Assembly: GCA_947488085.1 (NCBI GenBank)
Contig: CANKYI010000001.1
Coordinates: forward strand, 186,001 to 250,000
DNA length: 64,000 bases
From: an uncultured Erythrobacter sp.
GTDB taxonomy: Bacteria > Pseudomonadota > Alphaproteobacteria > Sphingomonadales > Sphingomonadaceae
Reading direction: 5' to 3'
The notes below the pieces were generated by a model, which searched no databases, was not told the DNA's origin, and worked only from the letters and a program-made list of their open reading frames with translations. The position numbers were made by a program, and so were the translations under genes. This document shows positions 8,816 to 17,602 of the stretch, piece by piece (positions within the stretch are counted from its first letter, which is position 1; each line of letters begins with the position of its first letter).

Positions 8816-11289
8816 TATTCGACGTCCTCGGTCAGCTTGGTAAAGGTCAGGAATTTGTCAGGCGATACCCGGATCGCAGCCCCCGTTGGGCATGCGCGTA
8901 CGCAGGCTGGTCCGCCGTCGATGCCAGAGCACATGTCGCATTTGATCGCTTGTTTGGGCTGTTCGGGATCGCCGTTCTTCTTGCGCCACGCATAGGATGC
9001 CTCACCCGGTCCGGGACCGGAACCAAAGAAGAGCCATGAAAGCAGGCCCGGTTTCTTCGGCGGTTTAGGGTCCATCCGGATCACGCCGTATGGGCAATTG
9101 CGCTGGCAATTGCCGCAACCGATGCAAGTGTCATCGATGACGACCTCACCATCCGGCCCACGCTTAATCGCGTTGGGCGGACAATCGGCCATGCAATGCG
9201 GGTGTTCGCAATGACGGCAAGATGTGGGAACGTGCAGATGCGCATAAGTGCGCCCGGCTTCACGATCGAGCCGCGAGAGACCCTCATGCGCATCTGCGCA
9301 GGCTTTCTCGCAATTGTCGCAGCCAATGCACAGTTTCTCATCGATCAACAGGACATCGGTAGCCTCGCCAAGCCCTTCATCGACCAGGAATTGTGCGGTC
9401 TCTGAATAGAGATCGACGACGCCAGAAAATTCGTCTTTGCGGCTCTCGATAAAGGCGTTGGTCTTGCGCCGCCCGTCCATTTCCTTGAGCGCTTTTTGAC
9501 GCAAGGCCGGGTTGCGATCCAGCAGCTCGACGAACTTATCGCCGGGCAGGCGGATGGCCTCGGATTTGATCGCGGCCTTCACCGTTGCTGTGCGCATTGA
9601 TCCATCAATCGCTGCCATCTCACCGACATAGCTGCCTGCGGGGAGGTAGGAGAGGAATACAGGGCGGTCGCCGATTGCCTTTTCGACGATCATTGAACCG
9701 CGCCGGATGATGTAGACTTCTTTGTCGTCGTCGCCCTCTTGAATCAGGACTTGCCCCGCGCGCACATCCATCACTTCGGATGCATCGACCAACGGCGCGA
9801 TATCTTGCGGGGTAAGGCCGGAGCCAAACATTTGCAGCAATTGGCGCTCAACCGCGATCCGGTTCACCGCTTCGGCGGCTTCAGGCGATGTTGCGATCAG
9901 TTTCAGCGCAGCGTTGCGCGCCAACTCAATCGCGACCACCGGTTCTGCAGCGCGAATAGTGGAGCCGCGGCGACGACCGGAAATCAGGCCAACTTCGCCA
10001 AAGATAGAGCCTTGCTCGATCGGTACGGTGACCGATGGATCATTGGGATTGATCTCAACCGCAACTGACCCTTGTGCGATAGTGAAAAGCGATGAACCCG
10101 GCTCATTCCGGCGAAAAATCGTGTCGCCTGCTTCATAGGAATGCACTGTCGAATCGAGCATCAATTCGCGCAATTGCAGTGATGAGAGGCCTTGGAACAC
10201 CGATACATTGCCGCCGAACACATCGAGCCAGTGCTCAACCGAGTGATTGCCGGGCAGGTTCGCAAACTTCTCCTGCAAGATAGGCTCATCCGCCGGTTTG
10301 AGATCGGAGTTGCCATTAAGGAATTCGATCACGTCATAGCCCTGATTCATACAGTGCTTGATCAAAGGATAGCCCGCCAAGGCGCCGATCACGTGGATGC
10401 CGGGCGTGGTGGTTTCAAATGCAGGTGTCAGTTTGGGAAACGCGCTGCGTTCCTCACTGGTAAACTCAATCCCCATCGATTCGACGAATTTGCGCGGTGG
10501 TTGCGAGCCTGTGCGCGCTATGATCCGGTCGCATTTGATCGTCTCTTCGCCGTCGCGCGTTTCCAGAACCAGTTCGCCGTCTTTAACAGCGGCTGGGCTG
10601 GTCTCGCGCCGGACATCGATCCGTCCGTCTTTCTCTGCTTCTTCGAGCAAGGACACGTTGGCGGCTTTCGCGCGAGCAAAACTGTCGCGGCGGTTGAGAA
10701 TGGTGACGACATTGCGCTGTGCATCATCTGCGGCAAGGCCCAATGCGTTTTCAATCCCGGCATCACCCGATCCGACCACTGTGATGTGCTCGTCAAAATA
10801 CTCGCCCGGATCATCCAACTGATATTGGATCATCTCGTGTTCTGCGCCCGGACAGCGCAGCATATTGGGATTACCCTGTGTGCCAATGCCGATTACGATC
10901 GTCTCGGCCCTGATCACTTCACCGCTTTTGGTGGTGATCGCAAAGTCGCCTTTTTGGCCTTCGACCTTTGTGACTTCAGAGTTCAGCTTGACGTTGATCT
11001 TTTGCTCGGCGCTTTGCTCATCCCAAGTGCCAAGGATCACTTCGCGCTTACCCGCGTCGAAATCCAGATCGCTGCGCAATACCAGATTTGAGGGCGTCGC
11101 CATGACGTGCTTGCCCTTTTGGTATTTGTAGATGGTGTCTGAAAGATGATCGGTTTTTTCGATCAATACATGAGACAAGCCAAGCGCGGCCGCATGGCCT
11201 GCAGCACTCAAACCGGCAGGGCCGGAACCAACGATGGCGACTTTATACAAGTCCGACAATCTACCCCCCCCCCTTTGGATAGATTTCAC
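8815..11289 (-). CDS. FAD/NAD(P)-dependent reductase with two cyclic-nucleotide-binding domains and four-cluster ferredoxin domain
   Basis: 'VAIVGSGPAGLSAAG' and 'VVGSGDAGIENALG' dinucleotide folds; two cNMP-type domains (SSLFTIAQGSVAVE...GSIFGEVGLISG and EVYIIRRGSMIVEK...GSYVGEMAAIDG); motifs CIGCDNCEKAC, CRHCEHPHCMADCP, CIGCGNCQRNCP, CDMC...CVRACP. The start may instead be TTG at 11259. Confidence 0.88.
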   Translation of the reverse strand: MKSIQRGGGRLSDLYKVAIVGSGPAGLSAAGHAAALGLSHVLIEKTDHLSDTIYKYQKGKHVMATPSNLVLRSDLDFDAGKREVILGTWDEQSAEQKINVKLNSEVTKVEGQKGDFAITTKSGEVIRAETIVIGIGTQGNPNMLRCPGAEHEMIQYQLDDPGEYFDEHITVVGSGDAGIENALGLAADDAQRNVVTILNRRDSFARAKAANVSLLEEAEKDGRIDVRRETSPAAVKDGELVLETRDGEETIKCDRIIARTGSQPPRKFVESMGIEFTSEERSAFPKLTPAFETTTPGIHVIGALAGYPLIKHCMNQGYDVIEFLNGNSDLKPADEPILQEKFANLPGNHSVEHWLDVFGGNVSVFQGLSSLQLRELMLDSTVHSYEAGDTIFRRNEPGSSLFTIAQGSVAVEINPNDPSVTVPIEQGSIFGEVGLISGRRRGSTIRAAEPVVAIELARNAALKLIATSPEAAEAVNRIAVERQLLQMFGSGLTPQDIAPLVDASEVMDVRAGQVLIQEGDDDKEVYIIRRGSMIVEKAIGDRPVFLSYLPAGSYVGEMAAIDGSMRTATVKAAIKSEAIRLPGDKFVELLDRNPALRQKALKEMDGRRKTNAFIESRKDEFSGVVDLYSETAQFLVDEGLGEATDVLLIDEKLCIGCDNCEKACADAHEGLSRLDREAGRTYAHLHVPTSCRHCEHPHCMADCPPNAIKRGPDGEVVIDDTCIGCGNCQRNCPYGVIRMDPKPPKKPGLLSWLFFGSGPGPGEASYAWRKKNGDPEQPKQAIKCDMCSGIDGGPACVRACPTGAAIRVSPDKFLTFTKLTEDVE

Positions 11290-11368
11290 ACACCATCACC
11301 ATAAGCAAAGTGTGTCTTAATGCCAGAGAGAATTGCCGTTTTCTGCACTGCTTGCTAGTGCAAAGTGC

Positions 11369-12337
11369 ATGGGGACAGATGCAAATAATTCGATTCAGGG
11401 CGAAACCGAGAGCAAATCGGGCTCTAAAGCCGGTTGGTTATTACTGGGAGCAGCAGCGGTTCTTGCCGCAGGCTCCATAGGTTATAACGTTTACGGCGGC
11501 AGCGACGGGGCAACCGAGACGGTAGCCGACGCCGATGCGCCTCCATCGATTGATGAACTGCGCGAGGCGGCAGAAAATTCCAGCGATGATGCCGCACCTT
11601 GGAGCGAATTGGCTTTTGCGCATTACGAGCGCGGCGAATTTCCCGAAGCGATTGAAGCCTATGAACGCGCGGTTGCCATTGATGATGGCGAGGCGGTGCT
11701 GTGGTCGGCACTGGGCGAAGCGCGGGTTTACGCCAGCGAGCGCGACCCGCTTCCTCCCGGAGCGTTGGAGGCGTTTGAAAAAGCGCTTGAGCTCGACCCG
11801 AATGATCCGCGCGCCCGGTACTTTATGGCGGTGAAGCAGGATCTTGAAGAAGATCATGACGGAGCGATCGCCTCGTGGCTGGCGCTATTGGCCGATTCGC
11901 CTCCGGGTGCGCCATGGGAAGGTGATCTGGTTCGCACGATTCAACAGGTCGGCGCGATCAATGATATTGATGTCGAAGACCGTTTGGCCACCGTCATTGA
12001 GGCTCGTGCGCCTGAAGTCGTGATCCCCGGTTCGGGCGAAGCTGCAGGTACAGCGGCATCGTCAAACCTTCGCGGTCCAACGCAACAACAGGTCGCCGAA
12101 GCCAGCCGGATGGCTCCCGGTGAACAACGCACCATGGCCGAAGGGATGGTTGCGAGCCTTGAAGAGCGGTTGACCAATGAACCGCAAAATCTCGATGGAT
12201 GGGTTATGTTAATGCGCAGCCGGGTGACTTTGGGTGAACCGGATAAGGCGAAAGCGGCTTTGACTGCGGCGATTGCTGCCAATCCGGGTGAAGAAGATGA
12301 ACTGCGCCGGCTCGCAGGGGAATTGGGCATCTCCTGA
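11369..12337 (+). CDS. TPR protein, CcmI/CycH-like c-type cytochrome biogenesis factor
   Basis: N-terminal TM segment, TPR repeats (PWSELAFAHYERGEFPEAIEAYERAVAID), and C-terminal 'LDGWVMLMRSRVTLGEPDKAKAALTAAIAANP' similar to CcmI/CycH. ATG placed at 11369. Confidence 0.65.
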   Translation: MGTDANNSIQGETESKSGSKAGWLLLGAAAVLAAGSIGYNVYGGSDGATETVADADAPPSIDELREAAENSSDDAAPWSELAFAHYERGEFPEAIEAYERAVAIDDGEAVLWSALGEARVYASERDPLPPGALEAFEKALELDPNDPRARYFMAVKQDLEEDHDGAIASWLALLADSPPGAPWEGDLVRTIQQVGAINDIDVEDRLATVIEARAPEVVIPGSGEAAGTAASSNLRGPTQQQVAEASRMAPGEQRTMAEGMVASLEERLTNEPQNLDGWVMLMRSRVTLGEPDKAKAALTAAIAANPGEEDELRRLAGELGIS

Positions 12338-12359
12338 ACGCGCTTCATACAAACCAACA

Positions 12360-12391
12360 AAAAGGGGCACCTCAGTTGAGGCGCCCCTTTT
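12360..12391. terminator. Bidirectional rho-independent terminator
   Basis: AAAAGGGGC...GCCCCTTTT perfect stem with inner CCTCA/TGAGG, between convergent genes ending at 12337 and 12414. Confidence 0.85.
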
Positions 12392-12413
12392 GTTTCAGTA
12401 AAAGCGAAAAGTT

Positions 12414-13769
12414 TTACACGACGCCGAATGCCAGCATCGCGTCAGCGACTTTCTTAAAGCCTGCGATATTCGCACCTTTAACATAGTCGACATAGCCATC
12501 GCCTTGGTCGCCATACTCGGTGCACTTTTCGTGGATGCCTGCCATCAGATCGGTCAGCATGTCGCCCAGACGTTCCTGATTCCAGCTGATGCGCTCTGAG
12601 TTCTGGCTCATTTCCAGACCCGAAACCGCGACGCCCCCAGCATTGGCGGCTTTGCCTGGACCATACATGATCTTGGCATCGTGGAAGACTTTCACGCCTT
12701 CCAAAGTGGTTGGCATATTCGCGCCTTCGGAAACGCCTTTACAACCATTGCTGACAAGCGATTTCGCTTCGTCTTCGTTCAGCTCGTTCTGCGTTGCGCA
12801 TGGCAATGCGAGGTCACAGGCGACATCCCAAGGGCGTTTGCCTTCGTGATATGTCGCGCCAGAAAACTCATCGGCATACTCACTGATCCGTCCGCGCTTT
12901 ACGGTTTTGAGTTCTTTCACCCAGTCGATTTTTTCCTGAGTGATGCCGTCAGGATCATGGATGAAACCGCCGGAATCGGACAGGGTTAGAACCTTGCCGC
13001 CAAGCTGATTGATCTTCTCTGCTGCATGGGTTGCCACATTGCCTGAACCAGAGATCACAGCACTGTGACCTTCTACATCCATGCCTTGATGCTTGAGCAT
13101 ATTGCGCAGGAAATACACCGCACCATAGCCGGTCGCCTCGGGCCGCATTTGCGATCCGCCATATTCCTGACCTTTGCCGGTTAGAACACCTTCCCAGCGA
13201 TTGGTAAGGCGCTTGTATTGACCGAACATATAGCCAATTTCGCGTCCGCCAACGCCGATATCGCCGGCCGGCACATCGGTGTTGGGGCCAATATGGCGAT
13301 AGAGTTCTGACATAAAGCTTTGGCAGAAACGCATGACTTCAGCGTCGGATTTCCCGCGCGGGTTGAAGTTTGCGCCACCTTTACCGCCGCCCATAGGCAG
13401 ACCGGTCAGCGAGTTTTTGAAGGTCTGCTCAAAGGCGAGGAACTTCAGAACGCTTTCAGTCACACTCGGGTGGAACCGGATGCCGCCTTTATAAGGGCCA
13501 ATGGCGTTGTTGTTTTGAACCCGCCAGCCGCGTTGGACGCGGATGTTGTGATTGTCGTCTTCCCAGCATACGCGGAATGAAACGATACGGTCAGGTTCAG
13601 CCATCCGACGCAGGATTTGCGCTTCATGGTATTGGACTTTGTCCTCCATGAATTCGTAAATGTCCTGAGCCACTTCGTGAACGGCTTGGATAAATTCGGT
13701 TTGTCCTGGATTGCGCTTTTTTACGCCCGCCATGAATGTGTCTAGATCTACATGATCGGAAACGGCCAT
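12414..13769 (-). CDS. gdhA: NADP-specific glutamate dehydrogenase
   Basis: GdhA signatures: 'GPYKGGIRFHPSVTESVLKFLAFEQTFKNSLTGLPMGGGKGGANFNPRGKSDAEVMRFCQSF'. Start at MAVSDHVD. Confidence 0.95.
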   Translation of the reverse strand: MAVSDHVDLDTFMAGVKKRNPGQTEFIQAVHEVAQDIYEFMEDKVQYHEAQILRRMAEPDRIVSFRVCWEDDNHNIRVQRGWRVQNNNAIGPYKGGIRFHPSVTESVLKFLAFEQTFKNSLTGLPMGGGKGGANFNPRGKSDAEVMRFCQSFMSELYRHIGPNTDVPAGDIGVGGREIGYMFGQYKRLTNRWEGVLTGKGQEYGGSQMRPEATGYGAVYFLRNMLKHQGMDVEGHSAVISGSGNVATHAAEKINQLGGKVLTLSDSGGFIHDPDGITQEKIDWVKELKTVKRGRISEYADEFSGATYHEGKRPWDVACDLALPCATQNELNEDEAKSLVSNGCKGVSEGANMPTTLEGVKVFHDAKIMYGPGKAANAGGVAVSGLEMSQNSERISWNQERLGDMLTDLMAGIHEKCTEYGDQGDGYVDYVKGANIAGFKKVADAMLAFGVV

Positions 13770-13901
13770 TGTCTTTCCCCCCATAGGAAACTCTCAAAAG
13801 AACAGCGCGACCCACATATTTTTATGCTCTGGTACGACCTCTATTCCCGCAAAGTGCATCGTGTGCAAGCGATGACTGCGATGTGTGCCAAAGTTGTCGG
13901 A

Positions 13902-14240
13902 TTACAACAATTTTGCTCCGTTCGGTACGGATTGGTCAGGGGCGGCGAGCACAATTGCCCCATCTGTATCAGCAAAACCCAGCACCAAAACCTGCGACAT
14001 GAATGGTCCGATTTGGCGCGGAGGGAAGTTGACAACCGCCATCACGGTGCGTCCAATCAGGCTCTCTGGCGAATAGTGATCGGTGATCTGCGCGGAGCTT
14101 TTCTTCACGCCAATATCTGCGCCAAAATCCACCTGTAGCTTGATCGCGGGCTTGCGTGCTTCGGGAAATGGATCGGCTGCGATTACGGTGCCAGCGCGGA
14201 TATCGACCGCCATAAAGTCGTCAAAGGTGATTGTTGTCAT
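13902..14240 (-). CDS. csaA: tRNA-binding/export chaperone CsaA family protein
   Basis: 'FMAVDIRAGTVIAADPFPEARKPAIKLQVDFG...VMAVVNFPPRQIGPFMSQVLVLG' CsaA-type OB fold. Confidence 0.88.
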   Translation of the reverse strand: MTTITFDDFMAVDIRAGTVIAADPFPEARKPAIKLQVDFGADIGVKKSSAQITDHYSPESLIGRTVMAVVNFPPRQIGPFMSQVLVLGFADTDGAIVLAAPDQSVPNGAKLL

Positions 14241-14364
14241 ACACGCAGTCTTACCCAGAAAGCAGCGCGAGGACCATTGGCCCTTTTCATTCGGCGGGCT
14301 CTAGGATAAATTGCTAAGTGCAACCGAATGATGATCCGCAGCTTACATCCATAGGGACAATTCA

Positions 14365-14856
14365 ATGGCCAATTTCATTCTGAACGGGGAGTCGATCACC
14401 GTCGATGCTGATCCCGCAATGCCGATCTTGTGGGTTGTGCGTGAAAAACTGGGGCTGTCGGGTACGAAGTTCGGATGCGGGATCGCGCAATGTGGAGCCT
14501 GTACCGTGCATCTGGACGGTCAACCTGTGCGCAGTTGCTCAACCGCTGTGTCTCAAGCAGAGGGCCGCGAAGTCACGACAATCGAGGGTATTGCCGGGCC
14601 GGAGGGTGAGCTGACCAAAGTGCAGCAAGCTTGGGTCAGCGAGCAGGTGCCCCAATGCGGATACTGTCAGTCGGGCCAGATTATGAGCGCAACGGCTCTG
14701 TTGCGTGACAATCCTTCGCCCAGCGATGCCGATATTGATGCGGCCATGTCAGGCAATATTTGCCGCTGCGGAACCTACACCCGCATTCGCCGCGCGATTA
14801 AAGTCGCTTCGGGACAGGTCGAACCGCGATCCGAAGATTTGGGCGAGGAGGCATAG
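14365..14856 (+). CDS. iorA: Isoquinoline 1-oxidoreductase-type alpha subunit, (2Fe-2S)2
   Basis: '[22 protein letters not shown]' and '[11 protein letters not shown]...[16 protein letters not shown]' motifs. Confidence 0.85.
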   Translation: MANFILNGESITVDADPAMPILWVVREKLGLSGTKFGCGIAQCGACTVHLDGQPVRSCSTAVSQAEGREVTTIEGIAGPEGELTKVQQAWVSEQVPQCGYCQSGQIMSATALLRDNPSPSDADIDAAMSGNICRCGTYTRIRRAIKVASGQVEPRSEDLGEEA

Positions 14857-14859
14857 GTC

Positions 14860-17112
14860 ATGAACGATATGTCACCTGAAAAAACCGAGAAATCGAAACT
14901 GGGCAAGTGGAGCCGACGCGGCTTTATCGGTGCTGGTGTGCTCGCAGGCGGAGGCTTGCTGATCGGGATCGGTGTGCGTCCCGGCAATCCGATTTCCAGC
15001 CTCGCGCCAAAGGTTGCTGGCGGCGCCGGTGAACAGCTGGTCAACAGCTGGGTCAAGATCGACACCAACAATATCATCACCGCTATCGTCCCGCATTGCG
15101 AGATGGGGCAGGGCGCGCATTCGGTTTTGGGCCAAATGCTAGCCGATGAGTTGGATGCAGACTGGGCGAATGTCCGCGTCATGCAAGCGCCAGCCGATGG
15201 CAGCTATGTTGTGACAGACACCGCGCGCATGTTCTTGGCTCCTTTCACTCTGAATGCGGCTGACTGGATTGAGCCGACTTGGAATGGTCTGTTTACGCAA
15301 ATGGCACGCATGGCTGATGCGATGATCACAGGCGGGTCATCCTCCATCCGCACGACGGGGCAATTCTCCATGCGGGTCGCCGGCGCATCTGCGCGTAAGA
15401 TGTTGATTGGGGCGGCGGCGGAAAGCTGGGGCGTGCCAGCCGATGAAATCGTCACCCGCGACAGCATGATGAGCCATGAAGCATCGGGCAATTCTGCGCC
15501 TTATTCTGAGTTCGCGACGGCTGCTGCCGAACAGCCAATGGATCAGACGCCGACGTTGAAAACGCGCGATCAATACCGGCTGATGGGCCGCAGCAAGGCT
15601 CGCACGGATATCCCTGCCAAAATTAATGGGACAGCTGAGTTTGGGATCGATGCTGCGCCGGAGGGCCTCGACCTGTCCTATGCCGCAGTGGTCCGCCCCC
15701 CGGTTCCAGGCACCGAGGCGATCAGCATGGATGCAAGCCGTGCGCAAGGCATGAGCGGTGTCCTACAAATCCTCAATATGGGCAATTTTGTCGCTGTGGT
15801 GGCCGATAGCTATTGGCAAGCACAGCAGGCAGTGAACACGATTGCGATTGAGTGGAGTCAGTCGGAAAGCCCAGTCAAAACGATGGACGATCAGTTCGCT
15901 GTCTTTGCCGCAGCTCTTGATGAAGCAGGCGAAACTGGGGGCAGCGAAGTCGCTGCGCGTGGTGATGCGCAATCTGCATTTGGTGAGGCCGCGAGAACGA
16001 TTTCAGCTGAATATCACGCACCCTATCTCGCCCATGCTCCAATGGAGCCCCTTAACTGCACCGCGCATGTGGCAGATGGCAAATGCGACATCTGGACCAG
16101 CACTCAGGTGCCCCTGATGGCGCGCAGCGAAGTGGCTTCAACCATTGGTTTGAGCACGGATGATGTCGTCATCCATCACCCCTATTTAGGTGGCGCGTTC
16201 GGACGTCGGCTTGGCGCAGAATATGTCGCCATGGCCGCGCGTGTGGCTCAGACGACAGGCTATCCGGTCAAACTGATTTGGAGCCGGGAAGAGGACACGC
16301 AAAAGGCGCTGTATCGTTGTGCCGATATGTCGCGATTGCGTGCGGGTCTGGATGAGAGCGGGGCGTTGATCGCTTATGACAGCGTCTTTACCCAACGCCA
16401 TGACCCTGCTGAAGCCAGCGTTCCTGCGATGTATGATATTGCGAACACGTCGGTGCGTGCTGCGGAAGCGGAGTTGCATTTGCCGTTTCAAGCATGGCGG
16501 TCGGTTGATCATTCGCAACAGGGCTTTTTCGTCGAGAGCTTTATCGACGAAGCCGCGCATGCAGCCGATCAAGACCCGCTCGATTACCGCCTTGCCATGC
16601 TCACCAACGCACCGCGTCATAAGGCAGTGCTGGAGAAGGTCGCCGAGATCAGCAGCTGGCGTGAGCCGGCGGCTGACGGCAGAGCCAAAGGCGTCGCGAT
16701 TGTCGAGAGTTTCGGAACGATTGTCGCCGAAGTGATCGAAGTCGATATGAGCTCTGGCAAGCCGGTGATGACCGACATCTGGGCAGTATGTGATGCCGGA
16801 TATGTGATGAATCCCGACGGCTTCCGCAATCAGATCGAAGGCGGCATTGTTTTCGGCCTGACCGCAGCGATGTATGGCGAATTGGAGCTCAAAGACGGCG
16901 CAATCGTCCAAAGCAACTTCCACGACTACCAAATGCTGCGCATCAATGAAGTGCCCAATATCGAAGTCGCGTTGATCAACAGCGGCGATGTCCCGATTGG
17001 CGGTGCGGGAGAACCCGGATTGCCGCCCGCAGCGCCTGCATTGGCTAACGCAATCTTTGCCGCAACCGGTACGCGCGTTCGTGAATTGCCGATTGCTAAG
17101 CAGTTCGTCTAA
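14860..17112 (+). CDS. iorB: Molybdopterin-binding aldehyde/isoquinoline oxidoreductase beta subunit with Tat signal
   Basis: Tat motif 'SRRGFIGAGVLAGG'; xanthine-dehydrogenase-family sequence 'HPYLGGAFGRRLGAEYVAMAARVA'; 'GGAGEPGLPPAAPALANAIFAATG'. Confidence 0.87.
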   Translation: MNDMSPEKTEKSKLGKWSRRGFIGAGVLAGGGLLIGIGVRPGNPISSLAPKVAGGAGEQLVNSWVKIDTNNIITAIVPHCEMGQGAHSVLGQMLADELDADWANVRVMQAPADGSYVVTDTARMFLAPFTLNAADWIEPTWNGLFTQMARMADAMITGGSSSIRTTGQFSMRVAGASARKMLIGAAAESWGVPADEIVTRDSMMSHEASGNSAPYSEFATAAAEQPMDQTPTLKTRDQYRLMGRSKARTDIPAKINGTAEFGIDAAPEGLDLSYAAVVRPPVPGTEAISMDASRAQGMSGVLQILNMGNFVAVVADSYWQAQQAVNTIAIEWSQSESPVKTMDDQFAVFAAALDEAGETGGSEVAARGDAQSAFGEAARTISAEYHAPYLAHAPMEPLNCTAHVADGKCDIWTSTQVPLMARSEVASTIGLSTDDVVIHHPYLGGAFGRRLGAEYVAMAARVAQTTGYPVKLIWSREEDTQKALYRCADMSRLRAGLDESGALIAYDSVFTQRHDPAEASVPAMYDIANTSVRAAEAELHLPFQAWRSVDHSQQGFFVESFIDEAAHAADQDPLDYRLAMLTNAPRHKAVLEKVAEISSWREPAADGRAKGVAIVESFGTIVAEVIEVDMSSGKPVMTDIWAVCDAGYVMNPDGFRNQIEGGIVFGLTAAMYGELELKDGAIVQSNFHDYQMLRINEVPNIEVALINSGDVPIGGAGEPGLPPAAPALANAIFAATGTRVRELPIAKQFV

Positions 17113-17122
17113 GGACCCGTCC

Positions 17123-17581
17123 ATGCACAACAAAGCGTTTCTTACAGCCGGTCTGTTGACCGTGATGGTCACCGCATGCGGATCGACAGAACAGCCCGCA
17201 GTCATTGAACAAATCGTCGTACGTGAGCCCGGTGCAGCCGCAGCCGCTCCAGCTGTTGCGGAACAGGCGATGGACCTTGTTGCGGTAGGCGAAGACGCAT
17301 TTCAGATGTGCACTGGGTGCCATGTGAATGAAGCGGGGGCATCCTCAACGGCCGGGCCCAACCTACATGGCGTATTTGGCCGGGTAGCAGGCAGTCTCGA
17401 AGGTTACCCTTACTCCGATGCGCTAGCCGCGTCGGAAATGACATGGGATGATGCCACTCTTGACCGCTATCTTGCTGACCCAACTGGCACTGTGCCCGGC
17501 ACCGACATGATGGCGGGAACCGTCCGCGATGCTGAAACGCGCGCGGCCATAATCGCCTATCTCGCCAACGCCAGCGAATAG
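17123..17581 (+). CDS. Monoheme cytochrome c lipoprotein
   Basis: Lipobox-like 'LTVMVTAC'; CTGCH heme motif; class I features 'GPNLHGVFGR' and 'GTDMM'. Downstream of iorB. Confidence 0.87.
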   Translation: MHNKAFLTAGLLTVMVTACGSTEQPAVIEQIVVREPGAAAAAPAVAEQAMDLVAVGEDAFQMCTGCHVNEAGASSTAGPNLHGVFGRVAGSLEGYPYSDALAASEMTWDDATLDRYLADPTGTVPGTDMMAGTVRDAETRAAIIAYLANASE

Positions 17582-17602
17582 AGCGCAGCCCTAAGTACGA
17601 AA

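Noticed and set aside
10192-11091. 299-aa plus-strand ORF opposite the flavoprotein
   Set aside because: Shadow ORF; the minus strand encodes clear Rossmann motifs here.
16186-17205. 339-aa minus-strand ORF
   Set aside because: Antisense to the molybdenum hydroxylase large subunit; low-information sequence.
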